Shown here one piece after another: positions 1-4,650 of a stretch of DNA of 5,705 bases (position 1 is its first letter; each line of letters opens with the position of its first letter). The stretch comes from Betaproteobacteria bacterium (GTDB taxonomy: Bacteria; Pseudomonadota; Gammaproteobacteria; Burkholderiales; Sulfuriferulaceae): the NCBI GenBank assembly GCA_003455595.1, contig DMQT01000286.1:1-5705 (forward strand). The letters run 5' to 3'. The translations under genes were made by a program, and so were the position numbers. A model generated the notes under the pieces. That model did no database searches. It was not told the DNA's origin and worked only from the letters and a program-made list of their open reading frames with translations.

Positions 1-609
1 GTCGATATCGGCGGCGGCACCACTGATATCGCGGTATTCACGCAGGGCGCGATTCGCCATACGGCGGTCATCCCCATTGCTGGCGATCAGATCACCAACG
101 ACATTGCGCTGGCCTTGCGCACGCCGTTGAAAGACGCCGAAGACATTAAGATTGCCCACGGCTGCGCGCTGCGCCAGCTGGCCGGTGCGCACGACATGGT
201 CGAAGTGCCGGGGGTGGGCGAACGCGGCCCGCGCCAGTTGTCGCGCCAGACCCTGGCGGAAGTCATCGGCCCGCGCGTGGTGGAGTTGTACGAGCTGGTG
301 CAGGCGGAATTGCGCCGCAGCGGCTTCGAAGAACTCATGCGCTCCGGCATCGTCATCACCGGCGGTTCGGCGGCGATGCAGGGCATGGTCGATCTGGGCG
401 AAGAAGTATTCCACATGCCGGTGCGACTCGGCTTGCCGCAGTATGACGGCGGCCTCGCCGAGATGATGCGCAATCCGCGTTATGCCACCGGTGTGGGCTT
501 GCTGTTGGCAGGCATAGATCAGCAAGAGCGGCATCAGCCGTCAAAATTATCAGGGAGTTCGTTGCAACAGATTCTGGAAAGAATGAAGGGTTGGTTCAGA
601 AATTTTTAG
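1..609 (+). CDS. ftsA: Cell division protein FtsA, 3' part (5' end outside window)
   Basis: FtsA is an actin-like ATPase that tethers FtsZ filaments to the inner membrane and recruits later divisome proteins. The window enters the gene in frame at base 1 and gives the last 202 residues, roughly half of a usual FtsA of about 410 residues. Fragment residues 1-13 read VDIGGGTTDIAVF, the phosphate-2 motif of the actin/Hsp70 fold. Residues about 117-123 (IVITGGS) match the adenosine motif. The last 15 residues (LQQILERMKGWFRNF) form a basic amphipathic helix, the known C-terminal membrane-targeting element of FtsA. The TAG stop is at 607-609. ftsZ follows after 66 nt, the normal dcw order. The protein looks intact to its end. 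Because the start is missing, nothing can be said about its N-terminal or 1C domain. Identification rests on visible motifs plus the adjacent ftsZ and is secure. Confidence 0.96.
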   Translation, partial: VDIGGGTTDIAVFTQGAIRHTAVIPIAGDQITNDIALALRTPLKDAEDIKIAHGCALRQLAGAHDMVEVPGVGERGPRQLSRQTLAEVIGPRVVELYELVQAELRRSGFEELMRSGIVITGGSAAMQGMVDLGEEVFHMPVRLGLPQYDGGLAEMMRNPRYATGVGLLLAGIDQQERHQPSKLSGSSLQQILERMKGWFRNF

Positions 610-621
610 ATTTTGGTTCAG
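591..621 (+). repeat. 9-bp direct repeat across the ftsA stop
   Basis: TTGGTTCAG occurs at 591-599 and again at 613-621, 22 bp apart start to start, which is about two helical turns. The first copy encodes the end of FtsA; the second lies in the ftsA-ftsZ gap just after the stop codon. This could be a small local duplication or a pair of same-face protein sites. The sequence alone does not decide, and no known operator is recognised. Confidence 0.5.
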
Positions 622-663
622 TGGGTTAGCGGCAAGCGGTACGGGCGAAATTGTTTATTTATT

Positions 664-670
664 AAGGAGA
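664..670 (+). promoter_or_regulatory. Ribosome binding site of ftsZ
   Basis: AAGGAGA is a strong Shine-Dalgarno sequence ending 5 nt before the ATG at 676. It decides the ftsZ start: the frame is open upstream to a TTG at 613, but that codon has no such site, and the residues it would add are not FtsZ-like. Confidence 0.88.
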
Positions 671-675
671 GCGGA

Positions 676-1830
676 ATGTTTGAAATCATGGATACACAGA
701 CTCAGGATGCAGTGATCAAAGTTATCGGCGTAGGCGGTTGCGGCGGCAACGCGGTTGACCACATGATCGACTTCGGCGTGCAGGGCGTCGAGTTCATCAG
801 CATCAATACCGACGCGCAGGCGCTGCAACGCAACAAGGCCAAGATTCAACTGCAACTTGGTACCGGCGTCACGCGCGGTCTGGGTGCGGGTGCCAACCCC
901 GAAGTCGGTCGCGAAGCCGCCTTGGAAGACCGCGAACGCATCGCCGAGCTGATCGAAGGCGCGGACATGCTGTTCATCACCGCCGGCATGGGCGGCGGTA
1001 CCGGCACCGGTGCGGCACCGGTGGTGGCTGAAGTTGCCAAGGAAATGGGCATTCTGACCGTGGCGGTAGTGACCAAGCCGTTCATGTTCGAAGGCAAACG
1101 CGTACGGCTGGCCAATAGCGGCATCGAAGCGCTGTCGCGTCACGTCGATTCGCTGATCGTGATTCCAAATGAAAAGCTGATGCAGGTGCTGGGCGAAGAC
1201 GTCTCCATGCTGGATGCGTTCAAGGCTGCCAACAACGTGCTGCACGGCGCGGTGGCGGGTATTGCCGAGGTGATCAACTGCCCCGGCCTGGTCAACGTCG
1301 ATTTTGCCGACGTCAAAACCGTGATGTCGGAAATGGGCATGGCGATGATGGGCTCAGCCGTTGCCAGCGGTGCCGAGCGTGCGCGCCAAGCCGCCATGCA
1401 AGCCGTTGCCAGCCCGCTGCTGGAAGACGTCAATCTGGCCGGTGCGCGTGGTGTGCTGGTCAACATCACTGCCAGCGCCCACTTGAAGATGCGCGAGATT
1501 CACGAAGTGATGAACACCATCAAGGGCTTCACCGCCGATGAAGCCACAGTGATCGTCGGTGCGGTGGTGGACGAAAATATGGGCGAAGAACTGCGCGTTA
1601 CGATGGTGGCGACAGGCCTTGGCAGTCCGGTTGCGCGCAGCCAGCCCAAGCCGGTGATCCTCAAAACCGGCACCGATGATTTTGCCCACACGCAGGCCGA
1701 TTATCAGAGCATGGATGCTGAACCTGCCGTGTTCCGCAACAACCGCCGTGAAGCGCAAGTTGAAGCGATGAAGCAATCGGGCATGGAGTTGCTGGATATT
1801 CCGGCTTTCCTGCGCAAACAGGCGGATTGA
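676..1830 (+). CDS. ftsZ: Cell division protein FtsZ (tubulin-like GTPase)
   Basis: FtsZ is the GTP-dependent tubulin homologue that polymerises into the cytoplasmic Z ring and directs septal wall synthesis. The ATG at 676 gives 384 residues, a normal bacterial length. Residues 17-25 (IGVGGCGGN) form the first glycine-rich nucleotide loop. Residues 106-112 (GGGTGTG) are the tubulin signature. Residues 207-217 ([11 protein letters not shown]) are the T7 loop, with the catalytic aspartates at 209 and 212, the same numbers as in E. coli FtsZ. A short linker from about 318 leads to the conserved C-terminal tail [12 protein letters not shown] (373-384), which binds FtsA and ZipA-type partners. A second ATG lies at codon 5; the first is better placed for the AAGGAGA site. 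The gene follows ftsA and ends just before a terminator-like hairpin, so it is probably the last gene of this dcw transcript. Nothing is degenerate. Confidence 0.98.
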   Translation: MFEIMDTQTQDAVIKVIGVGGCGGNAVDHMIDFGVQGVEFISINTDAQALQRNKAKIQLQLGTGVTRGLGAGANPEVGREAALEDRERIAELIEGADMLFITAGMGGGTGTGAAPVVAEVAKEMGILTVAVVTKPFMFEGKRVRLANSGIEALSRHVDSLIVIPNEKLMQVLGEDVSMLDAFKAANNVLHGAVAGIAEVINCPGLVNVDFADVKTVMSEMGMAMMGSAVASGAERARQAAMQAVASPLLEDVNLAGARGVLVNITASAHLKMREIHEVMNTIKGFTADEATVIVGAVVDENMGEELRVTMVATGLGSPVARSQPKPVILKTGTDDFAHTQADYQSMDAEPAVFRNNRREAQVEAMKQSGMELLDIPAFLRKQAD

Positions 1831-1836
1831 GCCTGG

Positions 1837-1858
1837 TTGGCTGGCAACAGCCAATTTT
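1837..1858 (+). terminator. Intrinsic-terminator-like hairpin after ftsZ
   Basis: Seven nucleotides after the ftsZ stop, TTGGCTG (1837-1843) and CAGCCAA (1848-1854) form a perfect 7-bp stem closed by a GCAA tetraloop (GNRA type). Two G-U pairs (1836/1855 and 1835/1856) could extend it. The stem is followed by TTTT (1855-1858). The T tract is short and the stem only moderately GC-rich, so termination is probably partial. Its place at the end of the ftsZ transcript supports the call. Confidence 0.6.
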
Positions 1859-1885
1859 GGAAAGCCGCCGGGTTGGCGCTATAAT
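1857..1885 (+). promoter_or_regulatory. Near-consensus sigma70 promoter for lpxC
   Basis: A -35 box TTGGAA (1857-1862) and a perfect -10 box TATAAT (1880-1885) are separated by exactly 17 bp. Transcription would start near 1892, giving a leader of about 20 nt to the lpxC ATG with the ribosome site inside it. The -35 box overlaps the last two T of the preceding terminator-like hairpin. This is the best promoter in the window. Confidence 0.78.
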
Positions 1886-1895
1886 GCGCTGATTC

Positions 1896-1902
1896 AAAGG
1901 GA
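1896..1902 (+). promoter_or_regulatory. Ribosome binding site of lpxC
   Basis: AAAGGGA lies 10 nt before the ATG at 1913 and only 4 nt before an in-frame TTG at 1907. Spacing is slightly long for the ATG and short for the TTG. The ATG is chosen because LpxC proteins typically begin M-I-(K/R)-Q-x-T-L-K, which is what the ATG gives. Confidence 0.6.
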
Positions 1903-1912
1903 ATTATTGAGC

Positions 1913-2827
1913 ATGATCCGGCAACATACATTAAAAAACCTGATACGCGCTTCGGGCGTGGGTCTGCACACGGGTGAACGCGTGGTGATGACGCTGCGCC
2001 CGGCTGCGATTGACACTGGCGTGGTGTTCCGCCGCGTGGATTTGCCTGCGCCGGTGGATATTGTCGTCGCCGCCGAGTTGGTGGGCGATACGCGCCTGTG
2101 TTCCACGCTGGATAACGGCCAGGCCACGGTTTCGACGGTCGAGCACCTGATGTCAGCGCTGGCGGGGTTGGGCATCGACAACGTGTATGTGGACCTGGAC
2201 GGCCCGGAAGTGCCGATCATGGACGGTTCGGCGTCGTCGTTCGTATTCCTGCTGCAATCGGCCGGCATCGAGTCGCAAAATGCCGCGCGCAAGTTCGTGC
2301 GCATCAAGAAAACCGTCGAGGTGGTAGAGGGCGACAAGCGCGTGCGCTTCGAGCCGTTCGACGGCTTCAAGATCGAGTTCACCATCGACTTCAAGCATCC
2401 GGTATTCGAGAAATCCAGTCAGGAAATCAGCCTGGATTTCGCGCATACCTCGTATATCAAGGAAGTCAGCCGCGCGCGTACGTTTGGTTTCATGCAGGAA
2501 GTTGAATGGCTGCGTGCCAACGGCCTGGCGCTGGGCGGCAGCCTGGACAACGCCATCGTGATGGACGAATTTCGCGTGCTCAACAGCGACGGCCTGCGTT
2601 ACGAGGACGAATTCGTCAAACACAAGGTGCTTGACGCGATCGGCGACCTGTACATCCTCGGTCACCCCATCATCGGTGCGTTTTACGCACACAAATCCGG
2701 CCATGCCCTCAATAACCAGCTGTTGCGCGCCTTGTTGCAGGATCAAAGCGCGTGGGAGATCGTCAGCTTCACCGACGTGGAACAGGCGCCTGCGGGTGTA
2801 CGCCAGTTGCAACCGATTACCGCCTGA
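1913..2827 (+). CDS. lpxC: UDP-3-O-acyl-N-acetylglucosamine deacetylase LpxC
   Basis: LpxC is the zinc hydrolase that removes acetate from UDP-3-O-acyl-GlcNAc, the committed step of lipid A synthesis at the cytoplasmic side of the inner membrane. The ATG at 1913 gives 304 residues; E. coli LpxC has 305. Residues 15-21 (GVGLHTG) are the conserved N-terminal motif. The catalytic and zinc residues are all present: Glu77 and His78 in STVEHL, His237 and Asp241 in [12 protein letters not shown], and His264 in HKSGHALN. Each is one lower than the E. coli number. The two-domain beta-alpha-alpha-beta repeat architecture is of full length. The C-terminus ends QLQPITA and lacks the AVLA-type tail that FtsH reads in E. 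coli, so regulated proteolysis may differ. The gene has its own strong promoter and is followed after 3 nt by a small membrane-protein gene that is likely co-transcribed. Confidence 0.98.
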   Translation: MIRQHTLKNLIRASGVGLHTGERVVMTLRPAAIDTGVVFRRVDLPAPVDIVVAAELVGDTRLCSTLDNGQATVSTVEHLMSALAGLGIDNVYVDLDGPEVPIMDGSASSFVFLLQSAGIESQNAARKFVRIKKTVEVVEGDKRVRFEPFDGFKIEFTIDFKHPVFEKSSQEISLDFAHTSYIKEVSRARTFGFMQEVEWLRANGLALGGSLDNAIVMDEFRVLNSDGLRYEDEFVKHKVLDAIGDLYILGHPIIGAFYAHKSGHALNNQLLRALLQDQSAWEIVSFTDVEQAPAGVRQLQPITA

Positions 2828-2830
2828 TCC

Positions 2831-3013
2831 GTGTTCATCATTCGCCTGCTGTTCATCCTCACCCTGATTGCGCTGACCGTATCGGGCGCGCTATACCTGT
2901 TTACGGGTAACCGGCGCTATCTGAATTATGTGTGGACGGTGTTCAAGGTCGGCGTAGTGTTGGTGGCGATTTTTGGTGTGCTGATAGTGGCGGAACGTTT
3001 GGTGTTGTTGTAA
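2831..3013 (+). CDS. Small two-helix membrane protein, function unknown
   Basis: This 60-residue frame starts with GTG 3 nt after the lpxC stop and ends with TAA at 3011-3013. No Shine-Dalgarno sequence is visible upstream, which fits translational coupling to lpxC. Two hydrophobic segments are clear, about residues 6-24 and 36-54. They are joined by a polar turn, TGNRRYLNY (25-33), whose two arginines suggest the turn is cytoplasmic with both ends outside. A basic-acidic pair (ER) sits near the C-terminus. There is no cysteine, no enzyme motif and no cleavable signal. Position suggests an accessory inner-membrane role linked to lipid A or envelope synthesis, but this is inference from operon context. 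The hydrophobic pattern and tight spacing make it likely to be a real gene; the family is not recognised by name. Confidence 0.7.
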   Translation: MFIIRLLFILTLIALTVSGALYLFTGNRRYLNYVWTVFKVGVVLVAIFGVLIVAERLVLL

Positions 3014-3015
3014 TG

Positions 3016-3161
3016 ATGCGTATTTTTAGCGCATAGCGGGCACCAGACCAATCAGCCGCAGCAGCGCAGATTGGTTACGCATGCTGGTTTCGCTCAAGAC
3101 CTTACTTGAGTGCGAGCGTGCGGTAGCGCGTTGCACTCTGCGCAGTGCAGCAATTTTTTTT
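3016..3161 (+). other. Dense inverted repeats, possible structured RNA ending in a terminator
   Basis: Starting 3 nt after the small membrane gene, several complementary pairs occur within 146 nt. ATGCGTA (3016-3022) pairs with TACGCAT (3076-3082). ACCAATC (3047-3053) pairs with GATTGGT (3069-3075), nested inside the first. ACCAG (3042-3046) pairs with CTGGT (3084-3088) as a crossing or alternative helix. CTCAAG (3093-3098) pairs with CTTGAG (3105-3110), and GAGTGC (3108-3113) with GCACTC (3133-3138). TGCACT (3132-3137) pairs with AGTGCA (3144-3149) and is followed by eight T. As RNA this would be a folded element with a terminator end, either a 3'-UTR-derived or independent small RNA, or an attenuator. 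No known RNA family is recognised. A minus-strand reading frame overlaps almost all of it and is the rival explanation. Confidence 0.3.
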
Positions 3162-3394
3162 AGCGTATTGCCCAATGTCGATAGCCGGGCCAGCTCGCCC
3201 TCGGCACGGTTCACGTCAAATAGGCTGATCAATTGTTCGAGCGACACGATGCGCCCGAACACGGTATTTTCTGTTATCACCGGCAGGGTGCTTTCTGCGT
3301 CTTTGCGTTGATGTAGCAACAACACTGCTGAAGATGTGCACTGAGCTCCACGGATTACCGCGAGTCGGGATTTTTGATTGTATGTACTTGGCAT
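3026..3394 (-). CDS. Hypothetical protein, 122 aa (weakly supported)
   Basis: The frame starts at an ATG (complement of 3392-3394) and ends with TAA (complement of 3026-3028). No convincing Shine-Dalgarno sequence precedes the start. Third-position GC is only mildly raised and the first 30 residues look less protein-like than the rest. Residues about 37-60 include LPVITENTVFGRIVSLEQLI, which loosely resembles the strand-helix core of a CBS domain (LPVxx...GxVxxxDLL). A lone half-motif like this can arise by chance. The C-terminal half is helical, basic and rich in Leu, Ala, Arg and Ser, without cysteine clusters or membrane segments. It lies opposite to and convergent with the lpxC operon, 12 bp after the small membrane gene. 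It could be a real orphan gene, a decayed gene, or a chance frame over the inverted repeats described at 3016-3161. Confidence 0.33.
   Translation of the reverse strand: MPSTYNQKSRLAVIRGAQCTSSAVLLLHQRKDAESTLPVITENTVFGRIVSLEQLISLFDVNRAEGELARLSTLGNTLKKIAALRRVQRATARSHSSKVLSETSMRNQSALLRLIGLVPAMR
3132..3161 (+). terminator. Terminator-like hairpin with T8 downstream of the lpxC operon
   Basis: TGCACT (3132-3137) and AGTGCA (3144-3149) form a perfect 6-bp stem around a CTGCGC loop. GCAA follows, then an uninterrupted run of eight T (3154-3161). The four-base gap between stem and T run is not ideal. It is the only + strand terminator candidate I see soon after lpxC and the small membrane gene. The left arm can alternatively pair with an upstream segment. 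Confidence 0.45.
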
Positions 3395-3529
3395 GCGCCC
3401 AATATTCGCAAGTACGGGATAAGTCTGATCGATGTGGACGCGGCGCTTTGTGAAGCGGGTATTGGATAGCTTGGGGCGGTTATTGATGGTTTGTTAGCCG
3501 AACACCATGAACACAAAGCGTACGTCTGA
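3392..3529 (+). pseudogene. Possible gene remnant with an in-frame TAG
   Basis: One + strand frame reads as plausible protein: KYGISLIDVDAALCEAGIG up to a TAG at 3467-3469, then LGAVIDGLLAEHHEHKAYV up to a TGA at 3527-3529. Codon choice (GTG, GAC, GCG, GAA, CTG-like) resembles the neighbouring genes. The two halves join sensibly if the TAG replaced a sense codon, for instance TGG. There is no ribosome site or good start, and I do not recognise a family. It may be the tail of a decayed gene or an accident of composition. Confidence 0.2.
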
Positions 3530-3651
3530 AGCAGCTAAAAGTGAAAGAGATGGAATGTTTTGTCTCATGCAGGCGTCTATACAATCTGAAGCGGGCGAAT
3601 CGACCTGTTTTGAACCCATACTTCTAATTATTATCGATATCAGGAGACATC
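3530..3651 (+). promoter_or_regulatory. AT-rich leader of the DsrE-like gene, with a candidate -10 and ribosome site
   Basis: This 122-nt stretch becomes AT-rich toward its 3' end. TACAAT at 3580-3585 is a good -10 match, but no -35 box at normal spacing stands out (TTGTCT at 3560-3565 is only 14 bp away), so the promoter is tentative. AGGAGA (3642-3647) is a strong Shine-Dalgarno sequence 4 nt before the ATG at 3652 and fixes the start of the downstream gene. No further gene is seen here. Confidence 0.4.
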
Positions 3652-4116
3652 ATGAAATTGCATTCTTTCCGCAGCCTGTCTGTACTCACCCTCGCGCTCA
3701 TGCTCGGTGCCCCATTGGCAGCCAGTGCCGCCCATCACGCAGCCAAAGCGCCGGTCGCCGCGACTGCCGCATCGGTGGAAAAAGTGGTGATTCAGGTGAG
3801 CGATGGTGACGCTAAAAAATGGGCGCTGGCGCTGAATAACGCCAAAAATGTGCAAGCTGATTTGGGCAAGGACGGGTCGGAAATTGAAATCGTTGTTTAT
3901 GGTCCCGGCATTGGCATGCTTAAAACCGATTCAGTAGAAGGCGTGCGCGTGGCAGAAGCGATGAGCGCCGGGATTAAAGTGGTGGCGTGCATGAATACCA
4001 TGACCGGTATGAAGCTGACCAAGGAAGACATGCTGCCGAATATTGGCTACGTGAAGGCCGGCGTGGTCGAGCTGATCAAGAAGCAGCACGAAGGTTACGC
4101 GTACATTCGTCCGTAA
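3652..4116 (+). CDS. Secreted DsrE-family protein
   Basis: The 154-residue product belongs by appearance to the DsrE/DsrF-like fold, a family tied to sulfur relay and sulfur metabolism. Residues 1-26 are a clear Sec signal peptide: basic start MKLHSFR, hydrophobic core LSVLTLALMLGA, then LAASAA before a probable cleavage near residue 26 or 27. The mature protein would be periplasmic. An Ala-rich linker (27-42) leads to the domain: strand VEKVVIQVSDG (42-52), helix KKWALALNNAKNV, strand EIEIVVYGPGIGML (77-90), then IKVVACMNTM (108-117) with the only cysteine at 113. That position matches the cysteine seen in many small DsrE proteins. The strong ribosome site AGGAGA fixes the start. It seems monocistronic; its TAA touches the stop of the convergent DUF721 gene. 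The substrate cannot be read from the sequence, and the periplasmic location makes a classical cytoplasmic Dsr or Tus relay role unlikely. Confidence 0.85.
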   Translation: MKLHSFRSLSVLTLALMLGAPLAASAAHHAAKAPVAATAASVEKVVIQVSDGDAKKWALALNNAKNVQADLGKDGSEIEIVVYGPGIGMLKTDSVEGVRVAEAMSAGIKVVACMNTMTGMKLTKEDMLPNIGYVKAGVVELIKKQHEGYAYIRP

Positions 4117-4122
4117 TTACGG
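4111..4122. repeat. 12-bp palindrome over the two abutting stop codons
   Basis: CCGTAATTACGG is a perfect palindrome that contains both stops: TAA of the DsrE-like gene (4114-4116) and the complementary TTA of the convergent gene (4117-4119). There is no spacer between the two coding regions and no T-tract terminator here on either strand. Confidence 0.8.
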
Positions 4123-4569
4123 GCGTCTCGCTATGTGCTGCGCGAGCAAGTGATCGAGCGCAGCCTGCAGTGAGCCTGCTTCAATTTCATCACGCAGCTG
4201 CGCGAGGGTTTCCAGCCCGGCGTGGCTGATTTCACGTTTGGGTAAGGCGCGCGGTGCCACCGGTTGCGCCCGCGCCCGCACTTTGACCTGTATGCCACTG
4301 CTGGGAATACCCTTGTCACGCAAGGCAGCGGCGAGCGTCGGCAACAGCTGGCGCAGTTTGGCGGCGGCTGCACCGTGGTCGCAATACAGCACGATTTCAC
4401 CTGCCTCGTTTTGACCCATGCGCGACATTGCGGCTAGATTGGCGGGCGCGATGCTCTGCCACACGTGTTGCAGGTTAAGCAAAACCTGCACCTGGCGATT
4501 GAGCGCACGCAGCGGCGCAGCCTCGGTGAGAAAAACATGCGCCTGAGGGGTGGTGGGTGAGGGCGGCAT
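4117..4569 (-). CDS. DUF721 / DciA-like protein
   Basis: The 150-residue product resembles DUF721 proteins, a family that includes DciA, the ancestral loader or activator of the replicative helicase DnaB in bacteria without DnaC. The expected pattern is visible. A helical start (about residues 15-35) leads to the single tryptophan at 37 in [19 protein letters not shown] strand-type segment [20 protein letters not shown] (57-76) follows, then a helix and a final strand [12 protein letters not shown] (91-102); together these suggest the KH-like core. The remainder, to 150, is an Ala/Leu-rich helical tail. The location beside and divergent from secA is the usual betaproteobacterial place for DUF721 genes, which supports the call. 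The ATG lies at 4567-4569 (complement); no strong ribosome site precedes it. The helicase-loading role is family knowledge, and the gene symbol is withheld because sequence conservation in this family is low. Confidence 0.72.
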   Translation of the reverse strand: MPPSPTTPQAHVFLTEAAPLRALNRQVQVLLNLQHVWQSIAPANLAAMSRMGQNEAGEIVLYCDHGAAAAKLRQLLPTLAAALRDKGIPSSGIQVKVRARAQPVAPRALPKREISHAGLETLAQLRDEIEAGSLQAALDHLLAQHIARRP

Positions 4570-4577
4570 AGTCGGGG

Positions 4578-4606
4578 TTCGGATTGCTGTACGGGTATGT
4601 TAAGAT
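4578..4606 (+). promoter_or_regulatory. Candidate extended -10 promoter for secA
   Basis: TGT followed by TAAGAT (4598-4606) makes an extended -10 element. TTCGGA (4578-4583) sits 17 bp upstream as a weak -35. Transcription would start near 4613, leaving a leader of about 38 nt before the secA ATG. No secM-like open frame precedes secA in this leader. Confidence 0.4.
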
Positions 4607-4624
4607 TGCCCGATTTTCTCGCAA
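4597..4624 (-). promoter_or_regulatory. Candidate promoter for the DUF721 gene, overlapping the secA promoter
   Basis: On the minus strand, TTGCGA (complement of 4619-4624) and TAACAT (complement of 4597-4602) are spaced 16 bp apart, each matching four of six consensus bases. The -10 shares two bases with the secA -10 on the other strand, so the two promoters would compete for polymerase. Confidence 0.35.
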
Positions 4625-4650
4625 CGCGTCAAGGATTTATCCCCTCTGCC

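Noticed and set aside
613..675. Upstream in-frame TTG start that would lengthen FtsZ by 21 residues
   Set aside because: There is no ribosome site at 613 and the added residues are unlike FtsZ. AAGGAGA before the ATG at 676 is decisive.
655..1245. Long minus-strand frame of 196 codons inside ftsZ
   Set aside because: It is the antisense shadow of ftsZ, rich in His and Gln from complemented codons, with no start context.
1907..1912. TTG start for LpxC two codons upstream of the ATG
   Set aside because: The ATG at 1913 gives the conserved LpxC N-terminus; the TTG would add only Met-Ser.
2153..2812. 219-codon minus-strand frame across lpxC
   Set aside because: It lies entirely opposite a fully conserved lpxC and its composition is that of an antisense shadow.
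3610..3638. Promoter-like TTGAAC with ATCGAT just ahead of the DsrE-like gene
   Set aside because: Transcription would start at or inside the ribosome binding site at 3642-3647, and the -10 match is poor.
3507..3809. 100-codon + strand frame entering the DsrE-like gene
   Set aside because: It overlaps the signal peptide region of the real gene in another frame, has no ribosome site and reads as low-quality protein.
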